A DNA stretch of 64,000 nt from WHSW01 sp963749365. Lineage in GTDB: Bacteria > Actinomycetota > Thermoleophilia > Solirubrobacterales > 70-9. Both the position numbers and the translations under genes were made by a program. This document shows, in pieces, positions 24,171 through 32,530 of this stretch. Each line of letters starts with the position of its first letter. The first letter of the stretch is position 1. The notes beneath the pieces are model-generated. The model ran no database searches. It saw nothing but the letters and a program-made list of their open reading frames with translations, and was not told the DNA's origin. The stretch covers positions 68,163-132,162 of the forward strand of contig CAVVME010000006.1 in assembly GCA_963749365.1 (NCBI GenBank), read 5' to 3'.

Positions 24171-24962
24171 ATGCGGATTCGGCTGTCCTACGCGAACGTG
24201 ATGGCCACGCTCGCGGTCTTCATCGCGCTCGGCGGCGGCGCCTACGCCGCACTCAGTCTGCCGGCGGGAAGCGTGCACTCGCAGCAGATCGCCAAGAACG
24301 CGGTCCGCGCGAAGCAGATCGCGAAACGCGCGGTGCGCAAGAAGGAGCTCGCCCGCAACGCCGTCCGCTCGCGGAAGATCAAGGACGGGCGGGTGAAGTC
24401 GTTCGACCTCGCCGAGGCCTCGGTGACCTCGGCGAAGCTCGCCGACGACTCGGTCAGCTCGCCGAAGCTCGCCGGCGGCGCGGTCACCACCCCGAAGCTC
24501 GCCGACGGTGCGGTGATCACCCGGAAGCTCGCCGACGAGTCGGTGACGGCACCGAAGCTGGGAACGGTCGACTACCAGCGGGTCGAGGCGAGCGGGTCGA
24601 CCTCCTCGGGCCCCGCGACGGACCTCTCGACGCCCGGGCCCGCGCTCGATCTGACCCTGGGCCCGGACGGGTTCGCGACCGTGCTCGCGCAGGCGACAAT
24701 GACCGCACCGGGCGGCGCCACCGCGGAGGACTGCAGGTTCGGGGTCGTCGTTGCGGGCCAGGGGTTCGAGGTCCAGCTCCCGTTCAACGGCGGCGCGACG
24801 TTCGCGGGTGCGCCGTCGGGCCCGCGGACCGAGTACGCGTTCACGCTGCCGCCGCTTCCGTCCGGGGACCTGAGCTTCCGGATGGTCTACTGGCGCCAGT
24901 TGGGCGACGAGCCGTGCACGTTCTCGAATCGCCGGCTCTGGGTCGAGGTCGCCGAGCCCTAG
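24171..24962 (+). CDS. Secreted protein with KLADxxV repeats
   Basis: A 263-residue protein with a YANVMATLAVFIALGGGAYAAL signal-like start that recurs in Thermoleophilia. Residues about 30-130 form a repeat run: first IAKNAVRAKQIAKRAVRKKEL, then six to seven near-copies of VTSxKLADDSV and VTTPKLADGAV, which could make a beta-solenoid or a fibre. The last ~120 residues form a beta-sandwich with two Cys (EDCRFG, EPCTFS). It may be a surface or spore-coat-like fibre protein; the function is not known. Confidence 0.75.
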   Translation: MRIRLSYANVMATLAVFIALGGGAYAALSLPAGSVHSQQIAKNAVRAKQIAKRAVRKKELARNAVRSRKIKDGRVKSFDLAEASVTSAKLADDSVSSPKLAGGAVTTPKLADGAVITRKLADESVTAPKLGTVDYQRVEASGSTSSGPATDLSTPGPALDLTLGPDGFATVLAQATMTAPGGATAEDCRFGVVVAGQGFEVQLPFNGGATFAGAPSGPRTEYAFTLPPLPSGDLSFRMVYWRQLGDEPCTFSNRRLWVEVAEP

Positions 24963-24970
24963 CCAGCCCG

Positions 24971-25189
24971 CTACTTGTAGCGGTAGGTGATCCGGCCGCG
25001 GTCGAGGTCGTAGGGCGAGAGCTCGATCTTGACCCGATCGCCCGGCAGGATGCGGATGTAATGGCGGCGCATCTTGCCCGAGATGTGTCCGAGCACCTCG
25101 TGGTCGTTGTCGAGCTTGACCTTGAACATCGTGTTGGGCAGGGCCTCGGTGACCTCGCCCTCCATCTCGATCTTCTCTTCCTTCGACAT
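24971..25189 (-). CDS. infA: Translation initiation factor IF-1
   Basis: The 72-residue protein is a complete S1/OB-fold IF-1: MSKEEKIEMEGEVTEALPNTMFKVKL, VLGHISGKMRRHYIRILPGDRVKIELSPYDLDRGRITYRYK. It binds the 30S A site during initiation. It is not in the usual rpmJ-rpsM context here but lies beside an enoyl-CoA hydratase-like gene, transcribed leftward 19 bases after that gene's end. Confidence 0.96.
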   Translation of the reverse strand: MSKEEKIEMEGEVTEALPNTMFKVKLDNDHEVLGHISGKMRRHYIRILPGDRVKIELSPYDLDRGRITYRYK

Positions 25190-25208
25190 CCGCGGGCCAG
25201 AGTAGCGG

Positions 25209-25997
25209 CTACTTGCCCTCGAACTCGGCCTTGCCGGGCCCCTGCTCGAGAAACGAGCGGACCGCGTTACGCAGGTCCTCGGTGGCGAACAGGTCGGCGA
25301 ACCGCTCCGGGGTGATCTCGTCGGCCGCCGCCAGGCCATGGTCCGAGAACGCACGCACGATTCGCTTCGTCGCCGCATGCGCCCTGGTCGGGCCCGCCGC
25401 GAGGCGCGCGGCAAACCTCATTCCCTTCTCGTGCACGGTGCCGTCGGGTACGACCCGGTTGATCACGCCCCAGCGGGTCAGAGTCGCCGCGTCGTAGAGC
25501 CCGCCGGTGAAGACGAACTCGCGCGCCCGCCCGGCGCCTGCGCGCTCGGCGATTCGCTGTGTCCCGCCCGCTCCCGGCGTCAACCCGACGACCGCCTCGA
25601 CGAGCCCGAACTGCGACGACTCCTCGGCCCAGATCAGATCGCAGCCGAGCGCGATCTCGAGCCCGGCCGTGAGACAGAGCCCATGCACCAGGGCCAGGGT
25701 CGGGATCTCGAGCGCCTCGAGTCGCTGTACGCCCCTGATCAGCGGGTCGGCGAGCGCGGTGGCGTCGGCCGGCTCTCCCTCGGCGATGCGCTGGAACCCG
25801 TGCACGTCGACGCCCCCGGTGAAGATCTCGCCCTCGGCACGCCAGACCAGCGCCCGGGCGCCGGAGCCCTCGACCTCGTCGAGGCAGCTCATCAGCTCGT
25901 CGAAGGCTGTGTCGGTGAACAGGTTCAGCGGCGGGTTCGAGAGCACGATCGAGGCGACGTCGCCCTCGAAGCGGGCAGTGATCGTCGGCTCAGCCAT
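25209..25997 (-). CDS. Enoyl-CoA hydratase/isomerase family protein
   Basis: This 262-residue protein has the crotonase fold: oxyanion-hole segment ALVWRAEGEIFTGGVDVHGF, IPTLALVHGLCLTAGLEIALGCDLIWAEESSQFGLVEAVVGLTPGAGGTQRIAERAG. The catalytic Glu of hydratases at the LVEAVVG position is kept in a form seen in several crotonase subgroups, so hydratase activity is possible but not certain. Its start overlaps the stop of the HIT gene by eight bases, so they are co-translated. Confidence 0.85.
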   Translation of the reverse strand: MAEPTITARFEGDVASIVLSNPPLNLFTDTAFDELMSCLDEVEGSGARALVWRAEGEIFTGGVDVHGFQRIAEGEPADATALADPLIRGVQRLEALEIPTLALVHGLCLTAGLEIALGCDLIWAEESSQFGLVEAVVGLTPGAGGTQRIAERAGAGRAREFVFTGGLYDAATLTRWGVINRVVPDGTVHEKGMRFAARLAAGPTRAHAATKRIVRAFSDHGLAAADEITPERFADLFATEDLRNAVRSFLEQGPGKAEFEGK

Positions 25998-26409
25998 CGC
26001 CGGCTCCGTTTCGGATCAGCGCCGCGGTGCGCGCGATCTCGTCGCTCTCGGCACCGCGCGGGATCCAGGGCAGCTTCAGCGGATCGTCCCGATAGCGCGG
26101 GATGACGTGGAGGTGGAAGTGAAAGACCGTCTGCCAGGCGGCGGAGCGGCATGCGTTGAGGATGTTGAACCCCGCCGGCTCGAGCGCGCGCTCGATCCGG
26201 ACCGCGAGCCGGCGCGCGGCGAGCGTGGTCCGCTCGAGGTCGAGGTCGGAGATCTCGATCAGGTCCGCCGAGTGGGCGCGCGGCACGACCAGCGCGTGGC
26301 CGGGAGTCGCCGGGTTGATGTCCATGAACGCGACCGTGTCCTCGTCCGAGTCGACGATCTCGGCCGGGGCGTCGCCGGCGACGATGTCGCAGAAGATGCA
26401 ATCCGACAT
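25990..26409 (-). CDS. HIT family hydrolase
   Basis: A 139-residue histidine-triad protein with CIFCDIVAGDAPAEIV at the start and the triad FHFHLHVIPRYRDD (His-x-His-x-His). Such enzymes cleave nucleoside phosphoramidates or dinucleotides. The two N-terminal Cys in the CxxC form often bind zinc. Overlap with the next gene marks an operon with cca and alr upstream. Confidence 0.9.
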   Translation of the reverse strand: MSDCIFCDIVAGDAPAEIVDSDEDTVAFMDINPATPGHALVVPRAHSADLIEISDLDLERTTLAARRLAVRIERALEPAGFNILNACRSAAWQTVFHFHLHVIPRYRDDPLKLPWIPRGAESDEIARTAALIRNGAGDG

Positions 26410-26426
26410 TGCGGGGCGGCGCCAGC

Positions 26427-27854
26427 CTATTGCAGGCGCTTGGCGAGCGCGATTGCGTCCTCGGCGGTCTCGACCTCGCCGGTGTAGACCGCCCCTTCGA
26501 TCTCGCCGATCAAGCGTCCGAGCTCGGGCCCGGGCTCGATCCCGATCGCAGCGGCGAGCTGATCGCCGGCGAGCGGCGCCCGGGGAGGTCCGTCGCGGTG
26601 CCAGCGCACCGCCGCCGGAAGCAGCTCGCGGGCGAGCTCGAGGTGGGCCTCGATCATCGCCGCCGACGCGGTCGGTCCGCTGCCCCGCGCCGAGAGCCGG
26701 TCCGCGATCGTCAGCAGGGTGACGTCGGCGGCGACCGGCGCGGTCAGGCGCAGGTACTCGTACTCGCGCCGGCGCGAGAGCGGGCGCTCGCGGGCCATGA
26801 ACCCGAGGTGGAGGTGATGGAGGGCGAGCGCCTCCAGGTGGCGGCTCAACGCCCGGCTCGCCTTCAGCCGCACGCACGCCGCGGCGACGATCGAGGCCCC
26901 CTCGCGATCGTGGCCGATGAAGGAGACCATGCCATCGGGATGCTGCCGGCGCGTCACCGGCTTGCCGACGTCGTGCAGGACGGCGCCGAAGCGAAGCGCC
27001 GCGCCGCGACTGAAATCGTCGGCGAGCGGCTGGTCGAGCAGCATGCGCACCTCTCCGGCAGCCTCGCCGGCGTAGCGGTCGAGGTCGCGCTCGACCGCGA
27101 GCAGTTGCTCGAGCACTTCGATCGTGTGATCGTGGACGTCGAGGTGGTGGTTCGGGTTCTGGATCACGCCTCGCAGTGCGGCGAGCTCCGGCAGCACGGC
27201 GGCCGTCGCCCCGAGCTCATCGAGCAACCGCAGGCCGGCGATCGGATCCGCCCCGGAGATCAACAGCCGCAGCTCGGCGAGCTGGCGCTCCCCGGCCGGC
27301 TCGCCGGCGCGAGTCGACGACTCGAGCGCCAGCTCGCGGGTCCCGGGCGCCGGCTCGAGGCCGAGCTCGGCGCCGAGCCGGGCCGCGCGCAGGATCCGCA
27401 GCGGGTCCTCGGCGAAGCTGCGCACCGAGACCGCCCGCAGCACGCCCGCCTCGAGGTCGGCGGCGCCACCGGTGGGATCAATCGGGCCCGCGGCAGGGTC
27501 GCGCAGCGAAACGGCGATCGCGTTGGCGGTGAAGTCGCGCTGACCGAGATCCGCCTCGATCGTCGGGCCGCGCAGACGGGCGACGTCGGCATGCCAGCTG
27601 CGGTCGGCGGCGAGCGCTCGCCAGGTGCCGAACTCGGCCGAGAGCTCGAAGGCGACACCTCCGGCGCGCTCGGCGATGCCTCGTGCGAAGCCCCGCTCGT
27701 CGCCGTCGACGGCGAGGTCGAGGTCGACCACCGGGCGGCCGCGGATCGCGTCACGAACCGCGCCACCGACGATCCACGCATCCTCGCCCTCGGCGAGGGC
27801 GCCGCGCGCCACACCTGCCGCCGACGCCGAGCGCAGAGCATCGGCGAGGCTCAC
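26427..27854 (-). CDS. cca: CCA tRNA nucleotidyltransferase (HD-domain type)
   Basis: The 475-residue protein has the nucleotidyltransferase head WIVGGAVRDAIRGRPVVDLDLAVDGD (GG and DxD), the QRDFTANAIAV strand, FAEDPLRILRAARL and the HD domain (ALRFGAVLHDVGKPVTRRQH). It adds CCA to tRNA ends. The tRNA remnant at 3902 also ends without CCA, in keeping with the need for this enzyme. The ATG at 27854 overlaps the alr stop by four bases. Confidence 0.92.
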   Translation of the reverse strand: MSLADALRSASAAGVARGALAEGEDAWIVGGAVRDAIRGRPVVDLDLAVDGDERGFARGIAERAGGVAFELSAEFGTWRALAADRSWHADVARLRGPTIEADLGQRDFTANAIAVSLRDPAAGPIDPTGGAADLEAGVLRAVSVRSFAEDPLRILRAARLGAELGLEPAPGTRELALESSTRAGEPAGERQLAELRLLISGADPIAGLRLLDELGATAAVLPELAALRGVIQNPNHHLDVHDHTIEVLEQLLAVERDLDRYAGEAAGEVRMLLDQPLADDFSRGAALRFGAVLHDVGKPVTRRQHPDGMVSFIGHDREGASIVAAACVRLKASRALSRHLEALALHHLHLGFMARERPLSRRREYEYLRLTAPVAADVTLLTIADRLSARGSGPTASAAMIEAHLELARELLPAAVRWHRDGPPRAPLAGDQLAAAIGIEPGPELGRLIGEIEGAVYTGEVETAEDAIALAKRLQ

Positions 27855-28987
27855 GAACGCGTGAACTCCCGCGGGACGCGCGGCGCGATCGCCGTCGTCA
27901 CCTCGTAGTTGATCGTCGCCATCCGGCGGGCGATCTCCTCCGCGAGCACCCGCTCACCACCCTGTGCGCCGATCAGCACCGCCGGGTCCCCGGGCACGAC
28001 ATCTGGCTCGGGGCCGAGGTCGATGGTGACGTTGTCCATCGAGATCGTCCCGACCACCGGCCGGCGTCGACCTCGGACGAGGACGTCGGCGTTGTTGGAG
28101 AGCGCCCGGCGGAAGCCGTCGCCGTAGCCGATCGGAAGCACCCCCACCGCGGTTGCCTCGCTGGCCCGCCAATGACGCCCGTAGCCGGCCGACGCTCCGG
28201 GCTCGAAGGGCTTCACGTCGGCGACGTAGGAGTGCAGCTCGAGCGCCGGCTCGAGGTCGCGCGCCGCCGGGTTCTCCCCGAACGGATCGAGCCCGTAGAT
28301 CGCAATCCCGCAGCGCACCATGTCGAGGTGGGATCCGGGCTCGCGCAGCGTCGCGGCGCTGTTGGCGGCGTGCAGGAGCAGGCCCGGAAACCGCTCGCGC
28401 AACGGCAACGCGAGCTCGCGAAAGCGGGCGAGCTGCTGCTCGAAGAACGCCGACCCCGGCTCGTCGGCGGTGGCGAAGTGGGTCCACAGGCCGGCGGCCT
28501 CGACCGTCCCGGCCGCGGCTCGCTCGACCACGGTGGCGACGGCGGTCGGATCGCGTTCACCCAGCCTGCCCATCCCGGTGTCGTACTTGACGTGGACGCG
28601 GGGTCTGATCCCGAGCGCCGCCCCGCGCGCCTCGACCAGGTCGAGAAACCCGGCTCGCCACACGGTGACGTCCGCATCGGCGCCGAGCGCCAGGTCGAGG
28701 TCGGCCTCCGTCATCGCGCCCAGGACCAAGAGCCGCGCGTCGCCGAGCTGCTCGCGAAGCGCTCTTGCCTCGCCGGCGCTCGCCACAGCGAGCCAATCCG
28801 CGCCGCCCGCCTGCGCGGCGCGCGCGCAGGCGGCGGCTCCGTGTCCGTAGCCGTCCGCCTTGACCACGGCGCAGAGGGCGGCGCCGCCCTCGAGCCGGTC
28901 GCGCAGCCGGGCGCAGTTGCGCTCGACCGCGCCGAGGTCGATCGTGGCGCTCGCGCGCGAGACGGTGACCGGGCGCGGCGACGTCAC
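27851..28987 (-). CDS. alr: Alanine racemase
   Basis: The 378-residue PLP enzyme has the Schiff-base Lys motif LCAVVKADGYGHGAAACARAA, the barrel strand RVHVKYDTGMGRLGERDP and the C-terminal tyrosine-containing TISMDNVTIDLG. It makes D-alanine for peptidoglycan. It overlaps nnr (start 28984-28987) and cca, so the three are translated together. Confidence 0.93.
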   Translation of the reverse strand: MTSPRPVTVSRASATIDLGAVERNCARLRDRLEGGAALCAVVKADGYGHGAAACARAAQAGGADWLAVASAGEARALREQLGDARLLVLGAMTEADLDLALGADADVTVWRAGFLDLVEARGAALGIRPRVHVKYDTGMGRLGERDPTAVATVVERAAAGTVEAAGLWTHFATADEPGSAFFEQQLARFRELALPLRERFPGLLLHAANSAATLREPGSHLDMVRCGIAIYGLDPFGENPAARDLEPALELHSYVADVKPFEPGASAGYGRHWRASEATAVGVLPIGYGDGFRRALSNNADVLVRGRRRPVVGTISMDNVTIDLGPEPDVVPGDPAVLIGAQGGERVLAEEIARRMATINYEVTTAIAPRVPREFTRS

Positions 28988-30525
28988 GCCGGACGCTCGC
29001 CGCCGGGCGCAGCGCCGAGCCCTGCCCCGAGCGCGGCGATCACGTCCCCGGCGACGACCGCCTCCGCCCCTCCGACCCGGCGGGCCGCGAACCGGGCCGC
29101 GCGCGCGTGACCGTAGACCGCGGTCGCGACGGCCTCACGCGGTCCGAGCCCGCGGGCCAGCAGGGCGGCGACGATCCCAGTGAGCACGTCGCCGGTGCCG
29201 GCGGTCGCCAGCCCCGGGCTGGAGAGCCCGTTGACGAGCGGGCGGCCGTCGGGACCGACCGCGATCGTGTCATCCCCCTTGAGCACGACCACGGCTTCGG
29301 CCCGTGCGGCGGCCTCGCGGGCGCTCGCCAACCTGCGGGCGTCGACGGCCGATGATCCGATCTCCAGCAGCCGCCCGAGCTCCCCCGCGTGCGGGGTCAG
29401 CACCGTAGCGGCCTCGCGGGCGGCGAGCTGTTCGAGGTCGTTGGCCACCGCGTCGAGCCCTCCCGCATCGATCACCAGCGGCGCCGCGATCCGGCGCGCG
29501 AGCTCGGCCACCAGCGGGCGAGCCGCCTCAGCGCGGCCGAGCCCGGGGCCGACGGCGACCGCCGCGGCGCGCTCGGCCGCGGCGATGATCGGTTCGGCGG
29601 CGGCCACGGCGAGCGCCCCGTCGGCACTCGGGCAACCGATCGACATCGCCTCGGTGAGCTTGACCTCGAAGATCGCCTCGAGCTCGGCCGGCACCGCGAC
29701 GGTCGCGTAGCCGGCACCGGAGCGAATCGCGGCCTCCGCGGCCATGCAGACCGAGCCGGTGAGCCCGCGGGATCCACCCGCGATCAGGACCTGGCCGGAG
29801 CTGAACTTGGTCGACGCGGCGTCCCGGGCGGGTGCCAACGCCAGCACGGGCTCGCGGATCAGCCCGCCCGCGGGATCCTGAGGGGCGCCTGCGGGAATCC
29901 CGATCGGCGCGACGACGAGCTCCCCGGCATGGCGCTTTCCCGGGGCGATCCAGTGCCCGAGCTTGGCGGCGTGAAAGCTCACGGTCGCGTCCGCCGGCAC
30001 CGCCGGCCCTTCGACCTCGCCGGTGGAAGCGTCGACCCCGGAGGCGATGTCGGCTGCGACCACCGGCGCGTCGACGAGGTTGAGCGCTTCGATCGCAGCG
30101 GCCGCCGGTCCGCGGGCGGCGCCGGCGAACCCGGTTCCGAAGATCGCATCGACAATCACTCCCGAGCCCCCGAGCCGGCTCGCCGGCGCCTCCGCGCCGA
30201 GCTCGCTCACCGGCCCCTCGAAGCGCTCGAGGTTGGCGCGCGCATCGGCGGACAGCTCCCCCGGCGGCGCGATCAGCATCACCTCGCACTCCAGCCCGGC
30301 GGCGGCAAGGTGGCGCGCGGCGACGATTCCGTCACCCCCGTTGTTCCCCTTGCCGCACACGGCCCGTGCCGGCCCCGGGCGGGCGAGGCCGAGCGCGGCC
30401 TCGGCGACGGCGCGGCCCGCCGCCTCCATCAGCTCCAGCGAGGGGACGCCCTGCTGCTCGATCGCCCAAGCGTCCGTGGCCCTCATCGAGGCAGCGTCGT
30501 GCAGTGGCTCGAGCCAGTCCGGCAT
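28984..30525 (-). CDS. nnr: Bifunctional NAD(P)HX epimerase/dehydratase
   Basis: A 513-residue fusion: the N-terminal YjeF_N epimerase domain (about 1-210; ARAVCGKGNNGGDGIVAARHLAAAG) and the C-terminal ribokinase-like NnrD domain (about 225-510; LIAGGSRGLTGSVCMAAEAAIRSGAGYATVAVP, VLTPHAGELGRLL, GLSSPGLATAGTGDVLTGIVAAL). It repairs hydrated NAD(P)H. Its stop overlaps the alr start; the short acpS gene lies 37 bases upstream. Confidence 0.93.
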   Translation of the reverse strand: MPDWLEPLHDAASMRATDAWAIEQQGVPSLELMEAAGRAVAEAALGLARPGPARAVCGKGNNGGDGIVAARHLAAAGLECEVMLIAPPGELSADARANLERFEGPVSELGAEAPASRLGGSGVIVDAIFGTGFAGAARGPAAAAIEALNLVDAPVVAADIASGVDASTGEVEGPAVPADATVSFHAAKLGHWIAPGKRHAGELVVAPIGIPAGAPQDPAGGLIREPVLALAPARDAASTKFSSGQVLIAGGSRGLTGSVCMAAEAAIRSGAGYATVAVPAELEAIFEVKLTEAMSIGCPSADGALAVAAAEPIIAAAERAAAVAVGPGLGRAEAARPLVAELARRIAAPLVIDAGGLDAVANDLEQLAAREAATVLTPHAGELGRLLEIGSSAVDARRLASAREAAARAEAVVVLKGDDTIAVGPDGRPLVNGLSSPGLATAGTGDVLTGIVAALLARGLGPREAVATAVYGHARAARFAARRVGGAEAVVAGDVIAALGAGLGAAPGGERPA

Positions 30526-30562
30526 CCCGAGCGCAGGGTAGTCGGCGCCGCGGACCTGCGGA

Positions 30563-30937
30563 TCAGCTCGGGCGCTCGGCGACCACGACCGCGGTTGCGA
30601 GCTCGCGCGAGTGGCTGAGCGAGACCGCGAGCTCGACCCCCTGGCGCTCGGCCTCCTCGGCGACGCTCTCGTACAGGACCAGGCGTGGCGGAAGCTCGTT
30701 CCCGCCGACGACCTCGACCTCGCGCATCCGCAGGCCTCCGATCCCGAGCGCCTTCAGGGCCGCCTCCTTGGCCGCGAACCGCGCCGCCAGGTGGCGCCCC
30801 GGGCGGGCGCGCGTCGCGCAGGCCTCGATCTCGTCGGCGCGGAAGAGGCGCTCGAGCAGGCCGGGACGTCGTTCGAGTGCCCGCTCGAGCCGCTCGATCT
30901 CGATCAGGTCGATGCCGATCCCGGGCGCCGGGGCCAT
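30563..30937 (-). CDS. acpS: Holo-acyl-carrier-protein synthase
   Basis: The 124-residue protein has the AcpS start GIGIDLIEIERLERAL, metal-binding RFAAKEAALKALGIG and the end VSLSHSRELATAVVVAE. It transfers phosphopantetheine to acyl carrier protein. Its ATG shares one base with the stop of the DUF3352 lipoprotein gene (TGATG at 30935-30939). Confidence 0.92.
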   Translation of the reverse strand: MAPAPGIGIDLIEIERLERALERRPGLLERLFRADEIEACATRARPGRHLAARFAAKEAALKALGIGGLRMREVEVVGGNELPPRLVLYESVAEEAERQGVELAVSLSHSRELATAVVVAERPS

Positions 30938-32508
30938 CAGTCCTCCTGCTCTGCGAGCGTCGCCGTCACCCGGGTCACCCCGAGGTGGTCATCGAGCCGG
31001 CTGCCGGCGCTGACGAGCTCGATCGCCGCGAGCGCGGCTGCGGCGGGATCGTCGAGCGCGGCGGCGGCGCCGGAGGCGCGCGCTGCGGCCAGCGCTCCCG
31101 GCGGGTCGAGGTAGAAGCCGGGCGAGAACCCCTCGCCGAGGGCCTCGACAGTGGAGCGAAACCGTTCGCTCTCGCCGAGCGGCTGCTCGGGGTCGAGGGC
31201 CTCGGCGACAGTGCCGCCGAACGCCGCCGCGACCCGGTCGCCGGCCACCCCCGCCTCGACCCCCCTGCCGAGGCTCGGCAACCCGAGGGAGAAGCCGTGC
31301 TCGGTGCCCGCCGGCGGCCCCGCGGAGCGCAGGCCGGTCTGGCGCTCGGCGAGCCCCTCGAGCAGGTCGATCGATGCCCGTGCACGGCGTGGATCGCTCA
31401 CCTCCGCGATCACCCCGGCGCTCAGCCCGGGGAAGGCGGTGCCGCGGGCAAAGCCGGCGGCGTCCCCGACCCAGGCGCTGAGGTTCGTGACCAGGTCGAT
31501 TCCCGTCTCGTTGCGCAGCCGCTCGACGATCGAGCTGCCCCCGGGAATCCCGCCGTTGCTGAGCTTGTCGAGCAGCAGCCTGAGCGTCGGGCCGAAGTCC
31601 GGCATGCCCGCCGCCAGCCACGAGTCGCCCGGCAGCGGCTCGAGCAGTGAGACGTCGGTGGCGATCTCGCGCCGATCATCGACCATGGCGACGAAGTCGG
31701 CGGTTGCGGTCTCGGGTGTCGCCGAGAGCCCGATCGCGATCGGCTCCGAGAGCGGTCCATCGAGCAGGGGCTCGACGGGACGCAGGTCCGCGCGGGCGAC
31801 GTCGCCGGAGGTGGTCGCCGCCTCGAGCACCGCCGCCGGGTCGAGCGAGGCGGTCGCCAGCAGGTCCTCACCGAGCGCGGCGGCGCGAGCCGCATGCTCC
31901 TCGCTCTCCGCCAGCGACTGTCCATCGGCGGCGTCGACCGCGACCCGAAGCGACATCTCGGTTCCGACCACGACGGCATTTTCGACGAGTCCGATCGCCG
32001 CACCGTCCGGAGCGCCAAGCGCGTAGTAGTCGACGCCCGCGTGACTGCGCATCCGCGCGGTGGCCGGGTCCAACTCGGCGACGCGATCGACGAACGAGCC
32101 GGCGGCGTCGGCGTCGGCCGCCTCGAGGATGAGGGCGAAGTCGGGCGTGGCGGCGGCCGCCGGCCCGGCCTCGAACGAGCGCACGAACAGCGCTGCGTGC
32201 TCGCCCAGCCACGGCTCGACGTCCTCCGCGTAGCTGAGCTCGACGTCGTTGTCGGCGAGCTGATCGTCGACCGCGGCCGCCAGCCTCTCTCCCGGGTCCG
32301 AGATGCCCGCAAGGCGCTCTGAGAACGAGGTGATCGCCTCCCCCTGGTCGCCGTCGGGCCGGACCACGAGCTCGAGGTAGAGCGGCACGTCGGGAGGGGT
32401 GAGTGTCGCGAGGTCAGCCCCGTCGCCGTCGCCACAGCCGGTCGTCGCGGCGCCGGCGATCAGGCAAGCGGCCAGCACGCCGACGAGTTGTCGCAGACAT
32501 CCCCCCAA
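30937..32508 (-). CDS. DUF3352 family lipoprotein
   Basis: From a TTG at 32508 the protein has 523 residues, a signal peptide (LGGCLRQLVGVLAACLIAG) and a lipobox TTGC. The mature part has long alpha/beta repeats with conserved LEVVVRPDGDQ-like and DDRREIATDVSLLEPLPGDSWLAAGMPDFG sequences, as in DUF3352. Function is unknown. The longer frame to 32577 overlaps the glmS end and is unlikely. It lies between glmS and acpS in an envelope-synthesis operon. Confidence 0.75.
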   Translation of the reverse strand: MGGCLRQLVGVLAACLIAGAATTGCGDGDGADLATLTPPDVPLYLELVVRPDGDQGEAITSFSERLAGISDPGERLAAAVDDQLADNDVELSYAEDVEPWLGEHAALFVRSFEAGPAAAATPDFALILEAADADAAGSFVDRVAELDPATARMRSHAGVDYYALGAPDGAAIGLVENAVVVGTEMSLRVAVDAADGQSLAESEEHAARAAALGEDLLATASLDPAAVLEAATTSGDVARADLRPVEPLLDGPLSEPIAIGLSATPETATADFVAMVDDRREIATDVSLLEPLPGDSWLAAGMPDFGPTLRLLLDKLSNGGIPGGSSIVERLRNETGIDLVTNLSAWVGDAAGFARGTAFPGLSAGVIAEVSDPRRARASIDLLEGLAERQTGLRSAGPPAGTEHGFSLGLPSLGRGVEAGVAGDRVAAAFGGTVAEALDPEQPLGESERFRSTVEALGEGFSPGFYLDPPGALAAARASGAAAALDDPAAAALAAIELVSAGSRLDDHLGVTRVTATLAEQED

Positions 32509-32530
32509 GCAGTCGCGGCACTCTAGACGG

